Positions 6,770 through 13,369 of a stretch of DNA of 13,974 nucleotides are shown here, piece after piece; position 1 is the first letter of the stretch; the number at the start of each line of letters is the position of its first letter. Source of the stretch: a bacterium. GTDB taxonomy: Bacteria > Latescibacterota > UBA2968 > UBA8231. Made by a program: the position numbers and the translations under genes. The notes under the pieces were generated by a model that saw only the letters and a program-made list of their open reading frames with translations, was not told where the DNA came from and made no database searches. The DNA is taken from contig JAQCJA010000066.1 of assembly GCA_027593305.1 (NCBI GenBank), forward strand, positions 1-13,974, in the 5' to 3' direction.

Positions 6770-6799
6770 TTGCTCCTCCTCAGGTGACCGCGTATCATA
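6770..6799. promoter_or_regulatory. Candidate divergent promoter with a shared symmetric -10
   Basis: The seven bases TATCATA (6793-6799) read TATCAT on the plus strand and TATGAT on the minus strand, each 5/6 to the -10 consensus. For the plus strand a weak -35 (TTGCTC, 6770-6775) is 17 bp away. Plus-strand transcription would begin near 6805, within a few bases of the radical SAM ATG at 6807, giving an almost leaderless mRNA. Minus-strand transcription would begin near 6787 and give a leader of about 20 nt containing the strong ribosome site. No good -35 is visible for the minus direction. Confidence 0.45.
6773..6781 (-). promoter_or_regulatory. Strong ribosome binding site fixing a TTG start
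   Basis: GAGGAGGAG on the minus strand lies 6 nt before TTG (6766-6764) of the metallophosphatase. It is the best ribosome site near that gene and decides the start over the longer ATG frame. Confidence 0.75.
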
Positions 6800-6806
6800 G
6801 CCATCG

Positions 6807-8192
6807 ATGACCAACACGGCCAGAAACTCCGCACTCACCGCTCCGTCTGCATGCCACGTGATGGCCAAACCATCCGGCTCGGTGTGTAATATCGACTGCG
6901 AATACTGCTTCTACCTTGAGAAGGAAAAGCTCTACCCGGACGCCAAGCGCGATTGGCGCATGAGCGACGAGGTGCTGGAGCGTTATGTCCGACAATACAT
7001 AGAAGCGCAGGACGTGCCGTCGGCCGGCTTCGCCTGGCAGGGGGGTGAGCCAACCCTCATGGGTGTCGATTTCTACCGCCGTGCCGTCGAACTGCAAAAG
7101 CAGTATGCCAACGGCAAAGAGATCACCAACGCTTTCCAGACCAACGGCATTCTGCTGGATGATGAGTGGGGGGAGTTCCTCGCCGACAACGACTTTCTTG
7201 TGGGTCTGTCCATCGACGGCCCGCGCCAGTTGCACGACCGCTACCGTGTCGACAAGGGGCAGAAGCCGACCTTCGACCGAGTTGTTGGCGGTCTCGAGGT
7301 GCTGAAGAAGCACAAGGTCGAGTTCAACACACTCACGGTTCTGCAGAACCACAACGCCGATCATCCTCTTGAGGTCTATCACTTTCTCAAGGAGATCGGC
7401 TCCGGTTACATGCAGTTCATCCCCATCGTCGAGCGACTGGCGGGGGATGAGCCCGAAGATGGCCTCGAGCTTGTGCATCCCGATTACGACGGCAAGGCAA
7501 AGGTCACACGCTGGTCGGTGGCACCGACGCAGTACGGTCGCTTCCTGTGTACGGTATTTGACGAATGGGTGCGGCAGGACGTGGGCCAGACTTTCGTGCA
7601 GATTTTCGATGTGTCCCTGGGCAGCTGGTTGGGGCAGGATGCGAGTCTGTGCATTTTCGCCGAGACCTGCGGCAGCGCCCTCATCATCGAGCACAATGGC
7701 GACCTGTACTCGTGTGATCATTTCGTCTACCCGGAACACAACCTTGGCAACGTCCGTGACCTGTCCATCCGCGAGATGGTTGCCAGTCCCGAACAGCGCA
7801 AATTCGGCCAGGACAAGGCGGATCTTCTGCCCAGGTACTGCCGCGAGTGTGACTTCAGGACTGCCTGCAACGGCGGCTGCCCGAAGCACCGGTTTGAGCC
7901 CACGCCACATGGCGAGTCGGGGTTGAATTATCTATGCAAAGGCTACAAGATGTACTTCGGCCATATCGGCCCCTACATGGAGGTCATGGCCAATCTGCTG
8001 CGCCAGCGGCAACCGGCAGCAGGGGTGATGGACTGGGTGCGGGCCCGGGATGAGGCGCGCGCCGCCGGGCCGGTGCCGGACCCCGGCCGCAATGACCCCT
8101 GCCCCTGCGGCAGCGGGCGAAAATACAAACGCTGCTGCGGGACCGCCGTGGCGGCGGATTTGTCAATCGACAGGGGACGGGTGCAATCGTGA
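6807..8192 (+). CDS. anSME-type radical SAM/SPASM maturase with C-terminal SEC-C motif
   Basis: A 461-residue radical S-adenosylmethionine enzyme of the anaerobic sulfatase-maturase group, which oxidises an active-site Cys or Ser of sulfatases to formylglycine. The SAM [4Fe-4S] cluster cysteines are C27, C31, C34 (CNIDCEYCFYL), followed by QGGEP (78-82). The SPASM part has C282, C288, C303 and C345, C348, C354, C358, C377, whose spacing matches the eight ligands of the two auxiliary clusters of the Clostridium perfringens enzyme. D304, right after C303, corresponds to its proposed catalytic base. After a linker comes a SEC-C zinc motif (C432, C434, C443, C444, CxCx8CC). The start at 6807 keeps the conserved HVMAKPSG lead-in. 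No ribosome site is visible, consistent with a near-leaderless message. It overlaps the next gene by 4 bp. No sulfatase lies in the window, so the target may be encoded elsewhere. Confidence 0.92.
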   Translation: MTNTARNSALTAPSACHVMAKPSGSVCNIDCEYCFYLEKEKLYPDAKRDWRMSDEVLERYVRQYIEAQDVPSAGFAWQGGEPTLMGVDFYRRAVELQKQYANGKEITNAFQTNGILLDDEWGEFLADNDFLVGLSIDGPRQLHDRYRVDKGQKPTFDRVVGGLEVLKKHKVEFNTLTVLQNHNADHPLEVYHFLKEIGSGYMQFIPIVERLAGDEPEDGLELVHPDYDGKAKVTRWSVAPTQYGRFLCTVFDEWVRQDVGQTFVQIFDVSLGSWLGQDASLCIFAETCGSALIIEHNGDLYSCDHFVYPEHNLGNVRDLSIREMVASPEQRKFGQDKADLLPRYCRECDFRTACNGGCPKHRFEPTPHGESGLNYLCKGYKMYFGHIGPYMEVMANLLRQRQPAAGVMDWVRARDEARAAGPVPDPGRNDPCPCGSGRKYKRCCGTAVAADLSIDRGRVQS

Positions 8193-9106
8193 TCGACATT
8201 CAACTGCAAAGTGCTGCTGGCAAGGCAGTGGTCACCATCGGCGGCAAACTTTTCACCGAATACGTCTACGGCCACTATATCTGTCGGCCCTGCCTCTACC
8301 CCGTGCTGACACCTGACGGTCAGCGCCTGACACGGGCCTATCCCTTCGAGGATGTGGCAGGTGAGAACCAGGACCACTTTCACCACCGCAGCATCTACAC
8401 CGCCCATGGCCTGGTCAATGGCTTCAACCTGTGGGACGAGAACGTCGCCGGCCCCGGCCATGGGTCCATGCTGCAGCGGGGTGAGCCCCGGGTCAGCGTC
8501 GACGATGGCGTCGCGCATATCGACGGCACCGTCGACTGGTATGGCCCCGGCGGGCAGCAGTTGCTGGAAGAGCGTCGGCGGATCTCGATTCAGGCCGACG
8601 GGGATCTGCGTGTGATCGATCAGAGCAGTGAGCTTCGCGCGCTCTATGGGGAGGTAGTATTCGGTGACACCAAGGAAGGCGGCATGTTTGCCATTCGTGT
8701 GCCGACGACGATGGATGCCAAGGACGCGGGCCGCATCGAAAACTCCGAGGGTGATGTCTACGACAGCGGTGAAGGGGAGGAGACCACCTGGGGCAAACGT
8801 GCCGCCTGGGTCGACTACTCCGGACCCGTCGCCGACGGGCAGCAGTGGGGGCACACCGTCATCGACCACGTGAGCAATCCGTGGCACCCCACTTACTGGC
8901 ATGTGCGCGGTTACGGCCTGTTCACAGCCAATCCCTTTGGCGTGCACGATTTTCTCAAGGACGAAACGCAGGACGGCAGCTGGACGATCTCGAAGGGGGA
9001 TACGGCCAGCAGCCGCTTCCGCCTGATCATCCATCCGGGTCGGGGCATCGCCGGCAACTCACGCATCGCCGAACTCATCGAAGAATACCAGTCCTTCGGC
9101 GGCTAG
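8189..9106 (+). CDS. PmoA-family protein (DUF6807)
   Basis: A 305-residue protein recognised as the 'PmoA'/DUF6807 family. The Pfam name is misleading: this is not the membrane subunit of methane monooxygenase. Diagnostic stretches are RPCLYPVLTPDG (33-44), DHFHHRSIYTAHGLVNGFNLWDE (62-84) and HPTYWHVRGYGLFTANPFG near the C-terminus. The repeated His/Asp residues suggest a metal- or sugar-binding beta-sandwich, but activity is unknown. Relatives are common in planctomycetes, Latescibacterota and other polysaccharide users, often near sulfatase and carbohydrate genes. No signal peptide is seen. The GTG start (8189) overlaps the TGA of the radical SAM gene as GTGA, with AGGGGA 11 nt upstream, indicating translational coupling. 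The pairing suggests a shared role in carbohydrate use, which is inference. Confidence 0.88.
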   Translation: MIDIQLQSAAGKAVVTIGGKLFTEYVYGHYICRPCLYPVLTPDGQRLTRAYPFEDVAGENQDHFHHRSIYTAHGLVNGFNLWDENVAGPGHGSMLQRGEPRVSVDDGVAHIDGTVDWYGPGGQQLLEERRRISIQADGDLRVIDQSSELRALYGEVVFGDTKEGGMFAIRVPTTMDAKDAGRIENSEGDVYDSGEGEETTWGKRAAWVDYSGPVADGQQWGHTVIDHVSNPWHPTYWHVRGYGLFTANPFGVHDFLKDETQDGSWTISKGDTASSRFRLIIHPGRGIAGNSRIAELIEEYQSFGG

Positions 9107-9115
9107 GCAGCGGGC

Positions 9116-9337
9116 ATGGACGATCCCTGCACAAGCCTTGCCAAAGCGGTGCGTCAGGCATGTGTCGAGGCGGCGATCGAGGGTTTCACCGTGGCCGCCA
9201 TGCGGGGCCTGTGTCACGAAGGTGCCGTGGAGGCGGCGGTGAGCGCCGTCAAGCAAGTCCCGATAGAGGAACTGGTGGCGGATGTTGCCAACGCCGCCGC
9301 CGGCAGGGTCAGCGAAGAAGCGTCATCCGCCGCGTGA
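9116..9337 (+). CDS. Small alanine-rich helical protein, unknown function
   Basis: A 73-residue acidic, Ala-rich protein starting 9 bp after the PmoA-family stop, probably the last gene of that operon. It is predicted to be almost fully helical: residues 8-29 (AKAVRQACVEAAIEGFTVAA), GLCHEGAVEAAVSAVKQV, and a third helix ELVADVANAAAG. It has two conserved-looking elements, 'RQACVEAAIEGF' and 'GLCHEGAVEAAVSAV', that remind me of small uncharacterised proteins in other bacteria, but I cannot name a family. The ribosome site is weak (GCGGGC). Its last 29 bp overlap the 3' end of the large convergent surface-protein gene. It could be a chance frame, but its position and clean residue pattern argue against that. 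Confidence 0.6.
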   Translation: MDDPCTSLAKAVRQACVEAAIEGFTVAAMRGLCHEGAVEAAVSAVKQVPIEELVADVANAAAGRVSEEASSAA

Positions 9338-12300
9338 ACACGCCGTCATGGGTACTGGCCCGGATGATGTAGTTGCCTGAGGACACGGCGCGGCGGGCAT
9401 CATCGAGCCCGTTCCATGTGAAAGAGCCCTGCCCCGCTGGCAGGATGTCGTTGGCCAGCGTGCGGATCCGCTGCCCGGCAGCATTGAAGATCTCCAGGCG
9501 AACCGCGCCGCTCCGGGCTCCCACGAACAGGGGAATCGTTGTTTCCGGATTGAACGGGTTCGGATAGTTCTGCCCCAGGGCAAAGGCAGCCGGTACTGCG
9601 GATCTGGCCGTCAGCGCCAGGGTGGTTGCATTGCCGGCGTGATCCACGGCGCGCACTCGCAGCGGCACATTGTCCGGTGCCAGATCCGTCAGGCGAAACA
9701 GTCCTTCCTCTTCCTGCACAACCGCGCCGGGCAGGGGACTGCCGCCGCTGATGATCTCTACACGCGCGATGCCGCTGCCTGCATCGGTGACCTGGATCCA
9801 TCCATCTTCGCCTGCCGCCACGGCAGGCGCCGTATGATCTGCCAGCAGGGCATACCTGCCGAGGCGATCCAGTTCAATCTTTACTGCCCCCGGCGTCACA
9901 CGGCCGCCGACAAACTGCCAGCGTTCCGCCACTGAATCCCAGCGGTAGGCCAGAGCCTCGGCCTCCGTCGTGCGCAGGGTCAGCAGCGGTACGGACTGCA
10001 GGGCCCGGGTGGCATGTACACGATACGATGGGCCCACCGGCTCCAGTTCAGCCGTCGGCACCCCCGCCTCGGGAATCACCGCAACGATGGCGTCCCCATG
10101 GCCAGTGAAGGCATCCGGCGCCAGTTCGAGAGAGAAGTTTGCGGCGGCAATGGTCTTGCCCGCGGCAACCGGTGCCGTACCAATGTGGATCCGGCGCTCG
10201 GACCGGCTCAGTTGCCCGTCGAGCATACTGAGGCCGAGAAACGACACGGTGCCCTCCATACCAGCCTGCAGCACGTGGGGGGCATGCCAGATGCCATCGG
10301 CAACAGTGGTCAGCGGCAGATCGGCCCAGTTGCCGGCATGGGAGCGCAGGTGCGGGACGGTGTCATCATCATTGAGGACGTAGAGGTCGAGGTATTCGGC
10401 GTGGATCGGATTGGGCACGATGGTAACACGGAACCCGTCACGCTCATCTCCGGCTGAACCGTCCGCGGCCAGTACCTGAACCAGGAGCTTGCCTGTCGCC
10501 TGGCTGCCGGCTTCGTCACGGGCGGTGATGGTCACGATCTCGCCGCCAGCTGCGGCAAAACCGTCGCTTTGCAGCAGCAGGCTGCCGTTCAACCAGGTCA
10601 GCGTGAAGGCCCTTGTACCCGAGGCTTCCCAGACCAGGCTGGAGGGGTCAGGGCCGGTTGCCAGCAGGCTGGCAGGATCGATCGTCAACACGGAGTCGCC
10701 CTGCAAGACAGGGATCTCGACGAGATCCCGCAGTGACAGGGACGCCGGGACAGCATCCACCTGGACGCCGAGGAGCGCCTCGGCGACGACGGCGCCCGCC
10801 GCATCCAGGGCGCGGATCGTAATGAGGGCCGGACCCGTCCAGCCGTCCTCCGCCAGAACCGTGACCCGACGCGTGTCATTGTCCACCAGGACCTGAACAT
10901 GCGCACTCGCCAGCGCCTCCCACCGCACAAGAGACGGATCGCCGGATTCGACGTAGCCATCCAGCACGAGAGACCGATCGAAGCCACCGGAACTCATGTG
11001 CAGTGTCGGCAGCAGAGACAGCGACAACAGAACATGTGCTCCCGGATCTGTTGGTTCGACGGGATCAACAACCACAGGATTCGAGGTGACGCGCACCAGT
11101 ACCCGGGTCAACGCCTCATGGCCATCCGGGTCTACAGCCCGCAGTTCGATGTCATAGTCGCCAGCCGGAGAGTCGGCGGCGATCACGGTCAGTACATGAG
11201 AGCCGGCGTCGATGCGCAGTTCCAGTCCGGCAGCCCCGATCACCGACCAGGAGATCTGCTGGGGCTCATGATCCAGGTCAAACAGGTAGTCGTCGAGGTC
11301 GATGGAGGCGTTGACACCACCAGGTGGCAGGATGACCGCCGGCAGTGGTGCCACGAGAGGGGCTCCCCCTGCCGGTGCACCGAAGATGAGCAGGTCGAAA
11401 TGGGCTGACTCGCCACTGGGATCGAAGGCCAGAAAGCGGACCGATTCGGTGCCGGCAAAGCCGGCAGGTGCCTCGATGCGCGCCGCACCTGTTGTGCTGA
11501 CCTGAATCAACAGGTCCGTCTGGCCAACGACAGACCACGTCAGGTCTGCTACGGGATCGTCAGGGTCGGTGACAAACTCCTTCAGGTCGAGGACACTCGC
11601 CTCACCAGCGGCCACACCCAGACGTTGGGGGGCGCCGCTGATCGCCGGCGCCAGTGAGGCGACGACGGTGACGGTGAGAGGGGCCGTTGCAGATGCCCCG
11701 AGGGCATCGGTGATCGTCAGTTGAATGACTTCGCTACCCATCCAGTCGTCTGGCGCAGAGATGACGAGGCGACCCCCTCGTCTGGCGATACGGGCGTGTT
11801 CGGCGCCGGTCCAGGCCAGGTCGATATCCGTCAGGGCATCATCTGCATCCGCAAAGAGGGCGGCCACGGCCAGGCTCGAGTCGGCCTTGCCGCGCGTGAT
11901 CCGCAGGTTCGGTGCATACAGCGACTGCGGCAAATCGTTGACGGAGGTGACGTTGATGTTCAGCGCTGTCGAATCGGTGAAACCGAATCGATCCATGGCT
12001 GTCAGCGTCACCTGGCCACTCCCAAACCAGTTGCTCTGCGGCTCAAGGATCAGTTCGTGTGGCGGGCCCTCGAGACGGGCCCCAAGAACAGCGGGTGCTG
12101 AGAGAGTCCACCTAAGTTGTGCGTCCGGGGCGTCGGGATCCTCTGCCAGAGCATCCAGCGACAGACGGTGCACGCCGTCCTCGGCAAATTCAAGAGGTTC
12201 GGTAACGGCAGTGAGCACCGGGCCGGCATTCACGAAGAGATCGATGACGGCGGACGCCGTCTGCCCATCCGGATTCACCGCCCGCAGGGTCAGTTGCTCC

Positions 12301-13082
12301 CAGAGGGAACGGTCCGCGGGCGCGGCGATGACGAGGTGCCGGGTGACGGGATCGATGTATACGTCCACCGCATCCGTCGCGTCCACATGCCACGATATGT
12401 CCTTCGGGGAGTACAACGGGTCGAACAACATCTGGTCCAGAGCGTAGGAGGTGCTGTCAACCTGGCCGCGGGAGAGGACGATCTTCCCCGGCAGACCCTC
12501 AATGCTGATGCCGTGCACGTCGATCGTGAGAGGGGTGATGAAGCGGAAGGACTCGTGCGTACCGTCCGGCATGAAGTAGCGGGTCTCACGGATGCCGCTC
12601 TCATCGATACGGACCGTCGAACCGGCTGCCGGCGCCAGGGCTCGCAGGTGGAAGGAGGCAGCCGGTCCGGAGCCGGTGTCGGCGGCGCGAACCACGCTGT
12701 AGTCGAGCTGTTCACCCGTGGGGGACGCGGCAGGATCGGCAGGATCCAGCAACGCGTTGCGGAAGATCTCGCCGTTGCTGAAGAAGCCACCCGGGGCGAA
12801 GGGTTGAAACCCGGAGGCGACCGGATCCTGATCCTGTTCAGTGAGTTCGAAAACGTCCCCGTCATAGCTGAGGAACACGGCGGCGCCGGAGAGCGTGGAA
12901 CTCTCGGAGTCGACCCAGACATCGACATCGATGATATCACCGACGAGGGCCGTTGCTGCCGACGTATCCGTGCCACGCACACGCAGTTCCAGTCGCGCCG
13001 CCAGCAGGGGATCGGGCAGGGTCATGATGCACAGGAGAACCGCCGGCACCAAGGCCGACAAAAAGGCTCTGAATTTTCGCAT
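9309..13082 (-). CDS. Large secreted surface protein: cohesin-like, Ig/cadherin-like repeats, FlgD-type C-terminus
   Basis: A 1257-residue exported protein. It has a signal peptide (about residues 1-29, RKFRAF then a hydrophobic core, cut near LAA). Residues 31-190 look like a cohesin fold, with VDVWVDSESSTLSGAAVFLSYD typical of its first strands. Seven beta-sandwich repeats of about 95 residues follow (starts near 196, 296, 391, 485, 582, 689, 786), with pattern DPDxxxxxLxWSVxG ... LxIxAPxxWxGxExVxLxAxDPxGxxA. Residues 880-1085 form another beta-rich region, and 1086-1160 an Ig-like domain around a 'VTDAGSGI' turn. The end is a FlgD/Por-secretion-type sorting domain (1166-1257: ALGQNYPNPFNPETTIPL ... 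WNGLDD ... SGNYIIRAS). Many D/N turns suggest calcium binding. Probable role is adhesion or matrix/cellulosome-like scaffolding at the cell surface (inference). The ribosome site before the ATG is weak. Confidence 0.88.
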   Translation of the reverse strand: MRKFRAFLSALVPAVLLCIMTLPDPLLAARLELRVRGTDTSAATALVGDIIDVDVWVDSESSTLSGAAVFLSYDGDVFELTEQDQDPVASGFQPFAPGGFFSNGEIFRNALLDPADPAASPTGEQLDYSVVRAADTGSGPAASFHLRALAPAAGSTVRIDESGIRETRYFMPDGTHESFRFITPLTIDVHGISIEGLPGKIVLSRGQVDSTSYALDQMLFDPLYSPKDISWHVDATDAVDVYIDPVTRHLVIAAPADRSLWEQLTLRAVNPDGQTASAVIDLFVNAGPVLTAVTEPLEFAEDGVHRLSLDALAEDPDAPDAQLRWTLSAPAVLGARLEGPPHELILEPQSNWFGSGQVTLTAMDRFGFTDSTALNINVTSVNDLPQSLYAPNLRITRGKADSSLAVAALFADADDALTDIDLAWTGAEHARIARRGGRLVISAPDDWMGSEVIQLTITDALGASATAPLTVTVVASLAPAISGAPQRLGVAAGEASVLDLKEFVTDPDDPVADLTWSVVGQTDLLIQVSTTGAARIEAPAGFAGTESVRFLAFDPSGESAHFDLLIFGAPAGGAPLVAPLPAVILPPGGVNASIDLDDYLFDLDHEPQQISWSVIGAAGLELRIDAGSHVLTVIAADSPAGDYDIELRAVDPDGHEALTRVLVRVTSNPVVVDPVEPTDPGAHVLLSLSLLPTLHMSSGGFDRSLVLDGYVESGDPSLVRWEALASAHVQVLVDNDTRRVTVLAEDGWTGPALITIRALDAAGAVVAEALLGVQVDAVPASLSLRDLVEIPVLQGDSVLTIDPASLLATGPDPSSLVWEASGTRAFTLTWLNGSLLLQSDGFAAAGGEIVTITARDEAGSQATGKLLVQVLAADGSAGDERDGFRVTIVPNPIHAEYLDLYVLNDDDTVPHLRSHAGNWADLPLTTVADGIWHAPHVLQAGMEGTVSFLGLSMLDGQLSRSERRIHIGTAPVAAGKTIAAANFSLELAPDAFTGHGDAIVAVIPEAGVPTAELEPVGPSYRVHATRALQSVPLLTLRTTEAEALAYRWDSVAERWQFVGGRVTPGAVKIELDRLGRYALLADHTAPAVAAGEDGWIQVTDAGSGIARVEIISGGSPLPGAVVQEEEGLFRLTDLAPDNVPLRVRAVDHAGNATTLALTARSAVPAAFALGQNYPNPFNPETTIPLFVGARSGAVRLEIFNAAGQRIRTLANDILPAGQGSFTWNGLDDARRAVSSGNYIIRASTHDGVFTRRMTLLR
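10458..12497 (-). repeat. Seven tandem Ig/cadherin-like repeats within the surface protein
   Basis: Residues 196 to about 875 of the surface protein consist of seven units of 94-107 residues. Each begins with a strand of the type LxLxxGxxxxxLxL, then an acidic 'DPD'-rich turn, a LxWxxxG strand, a LxIxAPxxWxG strand and a closing 'LxAxDPxGxxA' strand. The copies are diverged in both protein and DNA, so they are not recent slippage products. Confidence 0.75.
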
Positions 13083-13292
13083 GGTACCGGGTGCCGTATG
13101 CAGGAGTCATTGCAGAGATCTCGCCGAAGCGGGCGCAAGATCCGTACCACGGCCTGTCCATCCGTGCCTGATACAGCTGGGCGTCGACCGTGCAAACCTT
13201 CCTTCCCACACAGCGACAGGCATCGGGAAAAAAGTTCCATTGTGCCGGGTCCAACAGGACGTCGGCCAGCCCTGACGGACTGTATCTGGCAC

Positions 13293-13308
13293 TGGCACTG
13301 ATGTTGCT
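13293..13308 (+). promoter_or_regulatory. Sigma-54 (RpoN) -24/-12 promoter
   Basis: TGGCAC (13293-13298), five bases, then TTGCT (13304-13308) matches the RpoN consensus TGGCACG-N4-TTGCW. The invariant GG (13294-13295) and GC (13306-13307) are spaced exactly 12 bp apart, as required. The start point would be near 13319, about 50 nt before the ATG at 13370. Sigma-54 promoters need an enhancer-binding activator, so the downstream secreted protein would be conditionally expressed. Confidence 0.6.
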
Positions 13309-13333
13309 CAATTCCCCACGGGAATCTCAGAGC

Positions 13334-13354
13334 GGCGGCGCATGAAGCGCCGCC
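13334..13354 (+). other. Perfect GC hairpin in the leader of the last gene
   Basis: GGCGGCGC and GCGCCGCC form an 8-bp fully paired stem around the loop ATGAA. It has no T-run, so it is not an intrinsic terminator. If transcription starts near 13319 it would sit in the 5' untranslated region, 15 nt before the first possible start codon, where it could affect RNA stability or ribosome access. Confidence 0.55.
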
Positions 13355-13369
13355 AGGCCCCCCGCAAGG

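Larger units (their letters stand above)
13083..13369. other. Head-to-head intergenic region of two secreted-protein genes
   Basis: This 287-bp region separates the leftward surface-protein gene from the rightward secreted-protein gene. Frames that cross it are composition shadows with no family signal. Visible content is a sigma-54-type promoter (13293-13308), a perfect 8-bp hairpin (13334-13354), a short inverted repeat GTCC-AACA-GGAC (13249-13260), and an imperfect direct repeat GGAATCTCAGAG/GGAATTTCAGAG (13321 and 13381). I see no convincing promoter for the leftward gene. Confidence 0.6.

Noticed and set aside
6767..6868. Longer N-terminus of the metallophosphatase (ATG at 6868)
   Set aside because: It would run into the divergent radical SAM gene; the TTG at 6766 has a strong ribosome site and the conserved core begins right after it.
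6795..7910. 371-codon minus-strand frame opposite the radical SAM gene
   Set aside because: The opposite strand has all catalytic cysteines in order; this frame has no recognisable domain and is a composition shadow.
7973..9034. 353-codon minus-strand frame opposite the PmoA-family gene
   Set aside because: Antisense to a protein with clear family motifs and lacking any family signal of its own.
12117..13301. 394-codon plus-strand frame opposite the surface-protein gene
   Set aside because: It is antisense to a protein with a clear signal peptide and repeat architecture, and its translation is Arg/Gly/Asp-rich without family features; a high-GC shadow frame.
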